Counted from the stretch's first letter, positions 1-9,167 are shown. The stretch is DNA of 64,000 nucleotides from Bog-473 sp963821755 (GCA_963821755.1 CAWGEX010000003.1:744001-808000); one strand, 5' to 3'. Program-made: numbers and translations. The notes: generated from the sequence alone by a model not told the origin.

Positions 1-522
1 ACGCCCGAGATCGATGAAGCCCAATACGAAACTGGTGAAGGGCCCTGCCTTGATGCTTTTCGGCATCAGCGGATCTTTCGCATCGAGTCCACGACCGAAG
101 ACACACGTTGGCCGGCCTTCTCCAAATTGGCAACAGCGCATGGGATCCACTCGACCATGTCAGTGCCGCTGACGGTCCACGGGGAGAGTCTGGGGGCCTT
201 GAACCTGTACGCAGTGACCGAGGCGGCGTTCACGGACGCCCATGAAGACACCGTCCAGATCTTCGCCGATCAGGCCGCCATCGCACTGGCCAATGCCCAG
301 GTGTACTGGGATGCTCGTCAACTCAGTGAGAACCTGACCCAGGCGATCAAATCCAGAGAGACCATTGATCATGCGGTCGGCATCCTGATGGCGACCGGAG
401 GTCTCTCTCCTCAGGACGCCTTCCAGATCCTGGTCCGGGCCTCGCAGCGTGAGAACCGCAAGCTCAGAGACGTCGCGGAGGAAATCGTGAGTCGGACCAT
501 CGAGCGGAAGAGGGAGGGATAA
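1..522 (+). CDS. GAF-ANTAR domain protein (5' end outside window)
   Basis: The frame is open from the first base, so the start lies upstream; 173 residues are visible. The visible part begins inside a GAF domain (Y-E-T-G-E-G-P-C-L-D-A, typical of actinobacterial GAF sensors) and runs to a second GAF strand set near residue 80. A C-terminal ANTAR domain follows (about residues 110-170: 'RETIDHAVGILMA' then a second helix with 'DAFQILVRASQ'). ANTAR domains bind paired RNA hairpins and prevent transcription termination; the GAF domain presumably senses a ligand or redox state. The RNA target cannot be seen here. It converges on the SpoIIE-type phosphatase gene, whose stop is 42 bases away. A related GAF-ANTAR gene lies at the other end of the window. 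Confidence 0.9.
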   Translation, partial: TPEIDEAQYETGEGPCLDAFRHQRIFRIESTTEDTRWPAFSKLATAHGIHSTMSVPLTVHGESLGALNLYAVTEAAFTDAHEDTVQIFADQAAIALANAQVYWDARQLSENLTQAIKSRETIDHAVGILMATGGLSPQDAFQILVRASQRENRKLRDVAEEIVSRTIERKREG

Positions 523-564
523 CCGCGCGGCCTGCGCCGACCGAATTCCATGGCCGCCGACGAT

Positions 565-2745
565 CTATTCCCAGACGTTCGACCATCGTACGACCAACAA
601 TGCCAGATCGTCGCTTCTCGGGGCCGAGGGTCCCAAAGCACCCACGATGAAATCGGCCAACGACTCGCTGTCCAGCGATGGATTGTTGTCCATCATTGAC
701 GTCAAAGTGTCGGTTCGCGCTTGCGCGTCGGCCCGACCTTCGTCAATGAGTCCGTCGGTGTAGAAGGCCAGGGTCCCTTGCGCCGGAAGCTCGAATTTGG
801 CCACCGAAAAACTACCGGCCCCAACACCGAGCGGCGGCCCGGGATCGATCCGCAAGGGTGCAGCCGCATTTCCATCGTTCGAGGCGAGGAATGGCGCCGG
901 GTGGCCGGCTGAGGCGATGCCAATGGTTCGATTCTCGGTATCCAGTATGGCCAGGCAGGTCGTGGCGAGGCGATGCATCGGTCGTTGGGAGGCAAACTCA
1001 TCAAGAAGAGCGAGGACGTTGCCCGGATCCTGCGTCACGAGAAGGTAGGCGCGCAACGCGCTTCGGAGCTCACCCATGACGGTCGCCGCGGCCATATCGT
1101 GACCTTCGACATCACCTATCACGAGGGCGAGCCGGCTTTCAGAAAGGTCGACAACGTCGTAAAAGTCGCCCCCGACTTCCGCTTCCTGGCTGCCGGCTAC
1201 GTACCGGGCCGCCACGCTTACGCCGGGCAGGTGGCCGAGATGATCTGGCAGCAGGCTGGCTTGCAGGAGATGAGAGATGTTCGATTGTTCGTCGAACTTC
1301 CGGGCGCGCTCAATGACCGAAGCGACCTGTGACGCCAGGGACTCCGCGAGAACCAGTTCCTCATTTCCGAACTTTCGCCCTGTCCCATCTGTGACGACCG
1401 TGAGGGCACCAATGGCGTCGCCTTCTATGAGCAACGGCACGCAGACGTACGATTCAAATTTCAAGGATCGAGTCAGTTCGAAATGGCGATCGCTTTTGGT
1501 CGTGTTCCGCAGGAATTCATCATCAATCTGAGAGGACCACTGGGATTGGCCCGTCCTCACCGCAATCGCCGCCGGATGTGAACCTTCGATATCGGGACTG
1601 TGTCTCCCGAGTTCTTCCATTGTCTTTTGGTGCGCCGGATCAGCGTGTCTCGCGGCCAAACGCAGCAGTTTGCCGTTCGGACTCACGACATCAACGAGGC
1701 AGACGTCCCCCAGCGTGGGAAGGGCCACCGAGGCCAGGCGTGCAACAGAATCCTTGAAATCGCGTGCGCCAGAGAGCGCCTGGTTGGCCCGGAGCAGGAA
1801 TTCTTGGTGCCGTTGTGAGTGCTCGAGCTGTTCGATGAGCTGAGATCGCTGAGTCTCGAGCTCAACCCGCTCGATGAACTCCCCCAACTTGGCGCATATG
1901 TCGGCTACGGCCGCCGCGAAGGGAGCGTCGGGCTGTCGCTGGGCCCGGGTAAAGAGTTCAATGATGCCAACGAGACGGTCTCGGGTCCGCACCGGGAAGG
2001 CAAAGGCGGTTTGCACCCCGTCGGCCACAAAGGCGGCGTGCCGAGTCATATCCGCCGCCTGTGCTAAATCAGATCGCCACACCAGTTCACCGGCATTCAC
2101 GACGGTTCCGGCCAACCCTTCCCCGGACCTCACGCTCATACCCGAAGAGACACGGTGCAGCGATTCGAAATCGCTTTCATCCCGACGCCACACGTGTTCG
2201 CAGTGCAATCGCCCAGAATCGCTGTCCCACCGCCACGAGGTGGCGAGCTCGAAATCCATGCTGGTCGCCACGATGGAGAGGAGGCGGGGAAGCAGTACGG
2301 CGGTAGTCCCGGCTGCTCCGGCCAGAAAAGCCAGGAGTTCATCTGACACCCGCTGATAGCGATCGATATCGATTCTGCTTCTCACGTCCCAGACCACGGC
2401 GATAAGCAGGCGGGCTTCGCCCGTTGGAGCCACCAGAAATGTGCCCACCTCGACGGGCAATTCGGATCCATCAGCGCAGAGAAGGATCATTCGACGAGGT
2501 GCGGCGCTCGGCCTCGGCGGTCCAGTCTCCATGATCTGATGGAATTCGGCCGAGTACTCGGACCGAAGGTGCTCGGGAACGAGGTTGACGAAGGGCTCAC
2601 CAAAAAGGCGTTCGATCGACCAACCAAGAAGCTGCCCGAGAGCCGGATTGGCGTACAGCACCCGTCCTTGGTCTTCCACGATGAAGACGGCGTCCACCAG
2701 CGCATCGACCATGCGCGGGGAGAACGTTGCGACCGGCTCCGTCAC
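565..2745 (-). CDS. PAS-GAF-GAF-SpoIIE serine phosphatase
   Basis: A 726-residue sensor phosphatase of the RsbU/SpoIIE (PP2C-like) type. Domains in order: PAS (about 8-125, 'VLYANPALGQLLGW'), GAF (about 150-290), a short coiled stretch rich in E/Q/R, a second GAF (about 325-485), and the SpoIIE phosphatase (about 500-726). The phosphatase shows the acidic metal-binding motifs GGDFYDV, IGDVEGHD, YTDGLIDEG and SDDLALL. The family dephosphorylates STAS-domain anti-anti-sigma factors, and a STAS gene lies just upstream on the same strand. I chose the GTG at 2745 because AGGAG sits 8 bases before it; an in-frame TTG 18 bases further up is the alternative. No transmembrane segment is evident, so it is probably cytoplasmic. 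Confidence 0.9.
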   Translation of the reverse strand: MTEPVATFSPRMVDALVDAVFIVEDQGRVLYANPALGQLLGWSIERLFGEPFVNLVPEHLRSEYSAEFHQIMETGPPRPSAAPRRMILLCADGSELPVEVGTFLVAPTGEARLLIAVVWDVRSRIDIDRYQRVSDELLAFLAGAAGTTAVLLPRLLSIVATSMDFELATSWRWDSDSGRLHCEHVWRRDESDFESLHRVSSGMSVRSGEGLAGTVVNAGELVWRSDLAQAADMTRHAAFVADGVQTAFAFPVRTRDRLVGIIELFTRAQRQPDAPFAAAVADICAKLGEFIERVELETQRSQLIEQLEHSQRHQEFLLRANQALSGARDFKDSVARLASVALPTLGDVCLVDVVSPNGKLLRLAARHADPAHQKTMEELGRHSPDIEGSHPAAIAVRTGQSQWSSQIDDEFLRNTTKSDRHFELTRSLKFESYVCVPLLIEGDAIGALTVVTDGTGRKFGNEELVLAESLASQVASVIERARKFDEQSNISHLLQASLLPDHLGHLPGVSVAARYVAGSQEAEVGGDFYDVVDLSESRLALVIGDVEGHDMAAATVMGELRSALRAYLLVTQDPGNVLALLDEFASQRPMHRLATTCLAILDTENRTIGIASAGHPAPFLASNDGNAAAPLRIDPGPPLGVGAGSFSVAKFELPAQGTLAFYTDGLIDEGRADAQARTDTLTSMMDNNPSLDSESLADFIVGALGPSAPRSDDLALLVVRWSNVWE

Positions 2746-2987
2746 CTTCTTCTCTCCTTGCAATTCTGCCCCCAGTCACCGCGGCGCCCGGCCATTCGGT
2801 TACCCACGACCACATGGATGGCATATCGGTCGACCCAGTCGCGTGGCCCACTCGTTCGGAGCGCCGCGTCGCCACGTTACCGGCAATGGGCGTAGCCCAC
2901 TCCCTCCATGGACCGGCTGACGTACCCAGACGCTGGCTAGGTCAGGCGACGTGGTCGTCGAGGCCTACAACGTCAACCCGATGCATC

Positions 2988-3341
2988 CTATTTGGTGGGC
3001 GCCCCCTGGGACTGGATCGTGAAATAGGAGTCCACACCGGTGATTTCGAGAACCTTGTGCACCCGCTCCGACGGGCCGATCAGGACCAGATCCCGTCCCG
3101 TTGCGTCCAGCCTCTTCCGAGCGGCGATCAAGACGGATATACCCGTCGAGTCCATGTAGGTCAGGTGCTCCAGATCGCACACAACCCGGCCCTCGGACTG
3201 CGTCGCTGCCGCGAGGTGCTCGCGGAGAACCGGGGCCCCAGCAACGTCGAGCTCTCCTGCAAGGGTGATCACGACTTTGCCCTCTGCACGTGCCACACCG
3301 ATCCGCAGGACCTCAGTGCCGGACTCCATTTCCAGTGACAT
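2988..3341 (-). CDS. STAS-domain anti-sigma factor antagonist
   Basis: A 117-residue single-domain STAS protein of the SpoIIAA/RsbV family. The diagnostic segment 'YMDSTGISVLIAARKRL' contains the serine normally phosphorylated by an anti-sigma kinase and dephosphorylated by SpoIIE-type phosphatases. Its position directly upstream of the SpoIIE phosphatase, on the same strand and about 240 bases away, supports a partner-switch pair. No RsbW-like kinase is present in the window, so the circuit is incomplete here. The start is set at the ATG at 3341 because GGAG lies 8 bases upstream; a TTG two codons earlier is less likely. Confidence 0.9.
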   Translation of the reverse strand: MSLEMESGTEVLRIGVARAEGKVVITLAGELDVAGAPVLREHLAAATQSEGRVVCDLEHLTYMDSTGISVLIAARKRLDATGRDLVLIGPSERVHKVLEITGVDSYFTIQSQGAPTK

Positions 3342-3742
3342 TGCCAAAACTCCAATTCGAATGGTGTTCCGACAGGGGCCGAAGCTCAGAATCTGAATAA
3401 CCGCGATCCGCGCTGTACTTCCAACGCTGGTGTGAGGAATTTAGCCACATAACCGGGAAGGGATCAAGGGGAGTTGGGGGCGGAGGCGACCACCTGGTTT
3501 CGTTCGAAGAGAACCGGGCCCGCGGTGACCTCGAACCCGGTACCGATCACCTGGGTAGTCGTCACAAACGTTCGCTCGGGACAGTTCTGGTTCGGCCTCC
3601 CGCCGAACTGCCGGTGTCGTCACCAAATGTAAATGTGATGGCAACGCGCCGCTCAGAGTGTGTTTACCTTCGGCCCCTAGGTTGACAAGGGCACCCGATC
3701 GGTCAGCCACGAAGTGATCCCAATTTGAAGCCCGGAGGGCCA
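3342..3742. other. 401-base intergenic region between divergent genes
   Basis: It separates the STAS gene (leftward) from the unknown gene at 3743 (rightward). An imperfect palindrome (CCAATTCGAATGG, near 3350-3363) lies just upstream of the STAS start, and a TTGACA hexamer is at 3682-3687 without a convincing -10 partner. I see no protein with plausible codon usage and no RNA gene. Both flanking promoters must be here but I cannot assign them. Confidence 0.5.
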
Positions 3743-4252
3743 ATGACCACGACCAACAAGATCCGTATTGCCACGGCCGACACGACCAACGCCTGCACGC
3801 TGGCGTGCTCAGAGATCACCGCGGCCGTCGGTCTGACCGTACACCCGGAATTCCAGGAAATCGAAGGCGACTGCCTGATTCTTGAGCTCCGTCTGGGCAG
3901 CGAAACACACCACGCAGCTCCGCCGAAACACTTGGCGGCGGCCGTCGGCAATGGTGCGCCGGCTGTCGAGGTGCTGAGCGCCTGGAATGAGCACCGTTCG
4001 GGCCAAATCCGTCCCAAGCTGTGCCGAGACGTCTTGGGATCGCTCTATGACGACATGCCCAACGTGGCCCACCGTGCCCTCGATGACAATCTGGCGACGG
4101 CGGTGTGGGTCCGCTCAGATTCCTCGTGGCACCTGGCCGTGCCGGCTTCGTGTGACGCCCAGCCAATTGTGGGATTGTCACATCGACGTGGGTATACCCA
4201 CCGGTTCACCTCACTCGAAGCGGCTTCGATCCGCTCCGGTCTGGCGTCTTAG
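3743..4252 (+). CDS. Hypothetical protein of unknown family
   Basis: A 169-residue, apparently soluble protein that I do not recognise. GGAGG at about 3731-3737 is well spaced from the ATG at 3743, which decides the start over an in-frame ATG at 3725. The protein has several cysteines in the N-terminal half (T-N-A-C-T-L-A-C) and no signal peptide, transmembrane segment or known catalytic motif. Codon choice (G/C at third positions) matches neighbours, so it is very probably real. It stands alone between a divergent STAS gene and the downstream TIG-domain gene, so context gives no function. A perfect 14-base palindrome lies inside its 3' end (4188-4201). Confidence 0.65.
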   Translation: MTTTNKIRIATADTTNACTLACSEITAAVGLTVHPEFQEIEGDCLILELRLGSETHHAAPPKHLAAAVGNGAPAVEVLSAWNEHRSGQIRPKLCRDVLGSLYDDMPNVAHRALDDNLATAVWVRSDSSWHLAVPASCDAQPIVGLSHRRGYTHRFTSLEAASIRSGLAS

Positions 4253-4309
4253 CTCCGGACCGCCCGGAGGACCATCACCCGCCCCCTTTTCGGACAGCCC
4301 GGATCGGGT

Positions 4310-5178
4310 ATGAGTGTCGTTGAATCTGAGGCCACGTTCCTAAGAGGTCCGATCGAGGTGGATCACTCTCAACCAACCGGGCGGCTTCGCCGTCGGGGTT
4401 CGCGCTCTGACACCGGAGTACCAGCGACGGAGATGCCGGGGGCACGGGCGCTCGCCGCCATGGCCGAGGCCGCCCGTCGTGCGCAAGAGGGTCCAACCGC
4501 CACTCCCCCCGGGCAGACGGCACGGGTACCAAAGAGCGGCTTGGCCAGGAGGGATCGGCGCTGGGTCCGGGCTTCCGACGGGCTCAGTCCCGTCGGGTCG
4601 GAGGGAGCCGCCACTCCCTCGCTGGGATCGACGGTCGAAGCGAATGGAGACACCGGGGTAGTGCCTTCCCCCAAGACCGGCGCGAGCGCCGGTTGTTCGC
4701 GTCGGTGCTGGTCACGGCCTCGTTGGTCGTGGTCGCGGGCCTCGCCCTGGCCTTCGTTCTGGGCGCCCATCAGAATGTCGTCACCACGCTTCATTCTGCC
4801 GGCACCACCGTGCCGTCCGGTCACACGACCTCCCCCAATCAGGGGCCGAGCGGTCCCGCACGGGCCCGGCCGAGGGCAACGCGATCGAGAGCCTCCGTGC
4901 CGGGCACGGCCACGACGGGAACCGCACCGCTTCTCTCGTCGCTCAGTCCGTCAACGGGGGGGTCCGGCCAGCAGGTGACCGTGTCGGGCACCGATTTCCT
5001 GAGCGCGGATGGGGAGATCGTGGCTCACTTCGGCGGCCAGGCCGCCGCGACGTCCTGTCCATCCCAGACCTTGTGCCTGGTGACGGTGCCGCCGCTCTCT
5101 GGTTCGCCGCGCTCCGTGCCGGTCTCCATCACCACGGAGGCGGGCACCTCGGCGACGCTGACCTTTGACCACCTCTGA
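4310..5178 (+). CDS. Single-pass membrane protein with C-terminal IPT/TIG domain (frameshifted)
   Basis: Two overlapping frames together make one sensible protein of about 289 residues. The first frame (from ATG 4310) encodes an Ala/Arg-rich, probably cytoplasmic N-terminal region. The second, beginning about 4670, encodes a basic stretch (Q-D-R-R-E-R-R), one transmembrane helix (V-L-V-T-A-S-L-V-V-V-A-G-L-A-L-A-F-V), a Ser/Thr/Pro-rich linker and an immunoglobulin-like IPT/TIG domain (S-L-S-P-S-T-G-G-S-G-Q-Q-V-T-V-S-G, to the C-terminus). Adding one C to the C5 run at 4668-4672 joins the frames exactly as V-P-S-P-Q-D-R-R-E-R-R. TIG domains are extracellular binding or spacer modules, so an exposed surface protein is inferred. 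Its partner is unknown. An indel error is the simplest explanation; a true frameshift cannot be excluded. Confidence 0.6.
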
Positions 5179-5295
5179 GCAGGTTCCCGTGCGCCTGCGG
5201 TGACCGCTCTGCCCTTCATCCGGTCGGAGCGGGTTTAGGGACGCCACACCTGGGTAAGGACCTTGGTTCGTTGTACTAATGGAAATGGGGGGTCG

Positions 5296-5775
5296 GTGTC
5301 CGAGCCTGAGACATTTGAAGTCGCCACCAAGTGCCTGGAGGCCTGGTCTTCAGGAGATTTTGACACCGCGCGTACGTTGCTTCGCGATGACGTCACGTTC
5401 GTGGGGCCATTGGGGTCGGGCGGCGGAGTCGAGTCCTACATGAACAGATTGGTGGATCTGTCGCACCATGTGACCAGCGCCGAGCCGATAAAGGTTGTGG
5501 TCGACGGCGACGACGCATGCATCATCTACGACCTGGTCACCGATGCAGGAGGGTCCGTGCCGACTTCTGACTGGTATCACGTGCAGGACGGGAAGATCTC
5601 CTCGGTGAGGGCATACTTCGACACGCGTGCCCTCACCGCCGGCAGCGGCACCCACGGCCGTCAATCTGCCGCATCATTCGGCCCGCCGGCGGGTAGACGA
5701 ATCCTTCCGAGCATTCTGCCCGCACTTGTCTCTGCCGAAATGGAATTGGCCGAATCGAGCACCAAGAGAGTCTGA
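5296..5775 (+). CDS. SnoaL/NTF2-like small protein
   Basis: A 159-residue protein whose first ~115 residues have the NTF2-like/SnoaL pattern: 'ATKCLEAWSSGDFDTARTLL', then R-D-D-V-T-F-V-G-P-L, and later 'DGKISSVRAYFD'. Members of this fold are cyclases, isomerases, hydrolases or simple binding proteins; nothing here indicates which. The GTG at 5296 gives the usual N-terminus (V-S-E-P-E-T-F). A TTG at 5263 with AAGGA upstream is the alternative start. The last ~40 residues, after the expected end of the fold, are low-quality sequence with no family match that I know, so the true C-terminus may be shorter or altered by an indel. Confidence 0.7.
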   Translation: MSEPETFEVATKCLEAWSSGDFDTARTLLRDDVTFVGPLGSGGGVESYMNRLVDLSHHVTSAEPIKVVVDGDDACIIYDLVTDAGGSVPTSDWYHVQDGKISSVRAYFDTRALTAGSGTHGRQSAASFGPPAGRRILPSILPALVSAEMELAESSTKRV

Positions 5776-5809
5776 GGGTCTGTACGGCCATTGTCGTCCG
5801 TCGCGGCGC

Positions 5810-6715
5810 TCAAGCCTCGGCGATCGCTCGCAATTGGAGCACTGTCTGCAATCCAGCCCCGTCCACCATCGCTGGCTCGGTCGTGCTCAGGAAGTCAGTG
5901 AGCACGCCGAGGAACCGTTCCGGCGCCTCCACGTGCGGGAAGTGCCCCGATCCGGTGATGATCTCGAGGCGGCTGCCGGCAATGACTTCGTGAGCCGAGT
6001 AGGCGTGGCTGACCGGAATGATGGTGTCGCCATCTCCCCATACGATGAGGGTCGGGATCGCCTCGGCGAGATACAACCGGTCCAGTGCACTCACCGTCTG
6101 GCCCCCAGGGTCGATGACCGAGCGAAGAGTACGGATGAAGGACTGGCGGTTGGTGGATTCGGTGAGGGAGGCATAGGAACGCCACATCTCACCTATTCGG
6201 GCCATGCGGATGCCACGCTGATGCAGCATCCGACTGAGGTCGTTGCCCCGTTCGCGGACCATCGACGGAAAGAGAACGGGCATCAGATATTCCGTGGCCG
6301 GAAGGGTCATGAACCGCAGCAACCAACTCACTTCGCGACCCAGGCCGCCGCTGTCGACGAGGACCAGCCGTTCGCAGCATTCCGGATGCTGGTACGCGAG
6401 CTGCATTGCCACTCCTCCACCGAACGAGTGGCCCACGATGGTGGCCCGGGGCACGCCGAGGACACGGAACAGATCCCTCAGACCGCTGGCGTAGGCGCCG
6501 AGTGAATAGTCCCCTACAGGCTTGGCCGATTGACCGTGCCCGATCAGGTCAGGAGCGATAACGGTGTAGTTCTGGGCCAAGGCGGGCATGACCTCGCGCC
6601 ATGCCGTGGAACTGCCGGCAATCCCATGTATCAAGAGGATGGCTGGCCCTTCGCCCTCCATGCGATAGCCGACGTCGTGGCCGTGGATCATCACGTGTTT
6701 GAGTTCAAAGTCCAT
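5810..6715 (-). CDS. Alpha/beta-hydrolase
   Basis: A 301-residue alpha/beta-hydrolase fold protein. It has the oxyanion-hole segment L-L-I-H-G-I-A-G-S, the motif APDLIGHGQS, the nucleophile elbow G-H-S-F-G-G (serine), a late aspartate (V-W-G-D-G-D) and the catalytic histidine in G-S-G-H-F-P-H-V-E. This layout is typical of the ester hydrolase/epoxide hydrolase/haloperoxidase-like group. Sequence alone does not give the substrate. It is followed on the same strand by nothing close; the WS/DGAT acyltransferase gene lies about 160 bases upstream of its start on the same strand, which might suggest a lipid-related role but is weak evidence. Confidence 0.88.
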   Translation of the reverse strand: MDFELKHVMIHGHDVGYRMEGEGPAILLIHGIAGSSTAWREVMPALAQNYTVIAPDLIGHGQSAKPVGDYSLGAYASGLRDLFRVLGVPRATIVGHSFGGGVAMQLAYQHPECCERLVLVDSGGLGREVSWLLRFMTLPATEYLMPVLFPSMVRERGNDLSRMLHQRGIRMARIGEMWRSYASLTESTNRQSFIRTLRSVIDPGGQTVSALDRLYLAEAIPTLIVWGDGDTIIPVSHAYSAHEVIAGSRLEIITGSGHFPHVEAPERFLGVLTDFLSTTEPAMVDGAGLQTVLQLRAIAEA

Positions 6716-6874
6716 GATCCATCCTTGCGCGTCCAGCGAGACCTGGTACCTCCACCGGCGCCAGGTCCCATGAAAAACCAGTCAGGCCTCGTGGCAATCC
6801 ACAGAATGACGTGGCAATTCGGCCCTCCGTCGGTCCCTGGCGCCCCCCCGTCGCCTCGGCCAGGACGGCGAATC

Positions 6875-8485
6875 TCACTGGGCAGAAGGAGGGCTGCTGG
6901 TCCTGCCGGTCGGAACGAGTCGTTGCCCGCTCGGTCGCGGTCGGCGCGGATGCGATCTTGTGCCCTTGAAGTCCGGGGCCATGGCGGGGCGAGGAGGGAC
7001 CAAGCAGGCGGACGGGCTTTCCCGCGCCGCGGGTGGGGGCGGCTTGGAAGCCGACTCCTTTTGGGACGCGGCTCGCACGTCCCCGGCGGCGGCTTCGGTC
7101 AAGCGGGTGAGTTCGAGCACCACCGACCGGGCCAGCGAGTCCACGTCAGGTACGACAGCAGGACACGCATTGAGGCCCACGAACAGCGAATCGAGATAGC
7201 TCTGCACGGTGATGTTCAGCGCGACGCCATCGACCACCGGTCCAATCGGGTACACCGCCTCCATCCGCATCCCGGCGAAGTAGAGCGGGAATCTCGGCCC
7301 AGGCACATTCGAGATCACCAGGTTCCCCGGCCTCAGCCGGCGCATCGCTCCGAACTGGGCGCCAAGCCGCAACGCTGGTCCAGCCAGTGCTGGGGGAACC
7401 GCCTCTGACACGGCGGCTGCCATAGCGCCATAGCCGACAACGCGCTCCTGGGCCTTGGCTGCAGCGCAGGCTGCGGCAACCGCCTCGAGACGATCCAACG
7501 GCTGAGCCCGATCGCTGGCCAGCGGAACGAACATGGCCGAGAGACGGTTGCCCAGTGTCCGCTGTTCGGATTCAGCGCGGACGGAGACGGGGACCACAGC
7601 GACCAGTGACGGATGAGTCTCCCAGTGGTGCTCGGTGAGATACGAGCGCATTGCCCCCGAACAGGCGGCGAGCACGATGTCGTTGAGGGTGACCCCCAGG
7701 CGCTCCTTCAGGGCCAGAACGTCGCTCAAGTTGGCCTCGGCAAATGACACGGTGCGACAAGCCGTCAGAGGACTGGCGAAATGAGCCGGTGCTCCGAGGG
7801 GGATGGTCAATGGCGATGCGCCAGCGTCGGCGGCGTGGAAAGCCAGTCGCACAGTGGAGCGGCCTATTTCGCGAGCAGCGGCAACGAAGCGCATTGGGCT
7901 GGTGAGCAGTCGTGGGAGTGCCTCTGACACGAGTCGGCTCCTCGAGGGCAGTGCGGGAGGTCGCCACGGGCTGTGGTCTTCGACCTTGACAGTCACGTCC
8001 GGCGTGACGTCGAGGAGTTGCGCGAGGAGTTCGGCTCCGGACACGCCATCGATGACCGCGTGATGGAGTTTGGCGATCAAACCGATCTTGCCTCCATCGA
8101 GCCCCTCGATGAGATGCATCTCCCAGGGAGGCTGATCGCAGTCAAGAGGCCGGCCCATCACCTCAGCCGCCATTTTGTGCAGTTCCACCTCCCCGCCCGG
8201 GTCCGGCAGCGCTGTCCGATGAAGGTGGTTGTCGAGATCGAAATCTGGGTCGTCCACCCAACGAGGGTGGTCGAGGCCGAGGGGAATTTCGACGAGTCTG
8301 CGCCGAAAGGGGTCCAGTGAAGGGAGCCGATTGGCCAGCAGGTTCCGAATTCCCTCGAACGAGTAGCCACCCGATGCGGTCGACGGTTCAAAGACACATG
8401 TGTACGCCACCTCCATGGGAGTCGACGCTGTCTCGGTGTAGATGAACATCGGATCGATGCCGTTCATTCGCTTCATACGCTGCAT
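6875..8485 (-). CDS. WS/DGAT family wax ester synthase / diacylglycerol O-acyltransferase
   Basis: About 536 residues. The catalytic motif H-H-A-V-I-D-G (HHxxxDG) is near residue 140. The family blocks P-R-F-P-L-Y-F-A-G ('NVPGPRFPLYFAG') and the late 'NITVQSYLDSLFVGLNACPAVVPD' are present. The enzyme transfers acyl groups from acyl-CoA to diacylglycerol or long-chain alcohols, making storage triacylglycerol or wax esters at the membrane surface; such genes are common in actinobacteria. I set the start at the Met of M-Q-R-M-K-R-M-N because family proteins begin close to this I-D-P-M-F segment; the open frame upstream is poor. The last ~75 residues are a Pro/Ser/Arg-rich tail beyond the usual family end. 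Confidence 0.9.
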   Translation of the reverse strand: MQRMKRMNGIDPMFIYTETASTPMEVAYTCVFEPSTASGGYSFEGIRNLLANRLPSLDPFRRRLVEIPLGLDHPRWVDDPDFDLDNHLHRTALPDPGGEVELHKMAAEVMGRPLDCDQPPWEMHLIEGLDGGKIGLIAKLHHAVIDGVSGAELLAQLLDVTPDVTVKVEDHSPWRPPALPSRSRLVSEALPRLLTSPMRFVAAAREIGRSTVRLAFHAADAGASPLTIPLGAPAHFASPLTACRTVSFAEANLSDVLALKERLGVTLNDIVLAACSGAMRSYLTEHHWETHPSLVAVVPVSVRAESEQRTLGNRLSAMFVPLASDRAQPLDRLEAVAAACAAAKAQERVVGYGAMAAAVSEAVPPALAGPALRLGAQFGAMRRLRPGNLVISNVPGPRFPLYFAGMRMEAVYPIGPVVDGVALNITVQSYLDSLFVGLNACPAVVPDVDSLARSVVLELTRLTEAAAGDVRAASQKESASKPPPPAARESPSACLVPPRPAMAPDFKGTRSHPRRPRPSGQRLVPTGRTSSPPSAQ

Positions 8486-8855
8486 GGAACTGACTCCTCT
8501 GGCGGAGGGTGAATTGGGTACGGAGGGTGCACAGTCTTGTGACGCCGACGGGCCCGGGTCGCGGCGCCGAGCTACCCCTGGGGACATTCCGCCGCGGTCG
8601 AATACGTCCTGGGCAGAACAAAGTGAATGCTCTACCAAGGAATTAGATACCTAAAACGAGCCATCCACGGCGTCGTCGTTGAATCTTCATAGACCAGTCA
8701 CACGTCGTTCACCTGGCGTTTACAAGACGGCACGGGCCACCGCTGCACCCGGGGTAGCTCACCGATGCCGGCGAATGAGCCTTGACGTGAATGCGTCGGC
8801 CTCTCCCGCCACGCTCAGCGGATTGCGGCCCGCCCACCCTGGGCTGGGCCGCCCC
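8486..8855. other. 370-base intergenic region with no recognisable feature
   Basis: It lies between the start of the WS/DGAT gene and the stop of the HicA-like gene, both leftward. It must hold the WS/DGAT promoter. The stretch around 8640-8720 is more AT-rich than the surroundings. I see no protein, RNA gene, clear terminator hairpin or repeat. Confidence 0.4.
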
Positions 8856-9167
8856 TCAGGACTCGGTGAGGCCGGCCGCGCCACTTCCAGCCGCCGGCCC
8901 GTACCCGGCGTTGCCCAGCATTCGCCGTAAGTCGACGACTTGCTGCGCTTCGATATCCTTGTGCCGAGGCGGCTCAAATGGCTCGGTCTCGCCACCGAGC
9001 GTCACGAGGAACTTCCCGTGGTGGGTCTCCTCGACGGAGCCAACTGCCTCGAGCAGTGAGAGGACGTCTCTCCACTCGATGTTGTGGCCGAGAGGGTGCC
9101 GAAAAATTTGGGTCACGGTGTCGCGAAGATGGCTGTTCAGATGGACTGGCCCTGGTGTTGACGTCAC
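8856..9167 (-). CDS. Small HicA-like conserved actinobacterial protein
   Basis: A 103-residue protein with the block 'RHPLGHNIEWRDVLSLLEAVG' followed by 'HHGKFLVTLGG' and 'KDIEAQQVVDLRRMLGNAGY'. This layout is a short conserved family in actinobacteria that resembles the HicA/dsRBD-like fold (N-terminal helix, a G-K-F-x-V strand, C-terminal helix). HicA toxins usually sit beside a HicB antitoxin. No HicB is adjacent here, so I do not call it a toxin. It follows the thrS-HIT pair on the same strand, about 50 bases downstream of the HIT stop, and may be co-transcribed. The function is unknown. Confidence 0.65.
   Translation of the reverse strand: MTSTPGPVHLNSHLRDTVTQIFRHPLGHNIEWRDVLSLLEAVGSVEETHHGKFLVTLGGETEPFEPPRHKDIEAQQVVDLRRMLGNAGYGPAAGSGAAGLTES

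Noticed and set aside
8856..9167. HicA toxin of a toxin-antitoxin pair
   Set aside because: The resemblance is only at fold level and no HicB-like antitoxin is adjacent.
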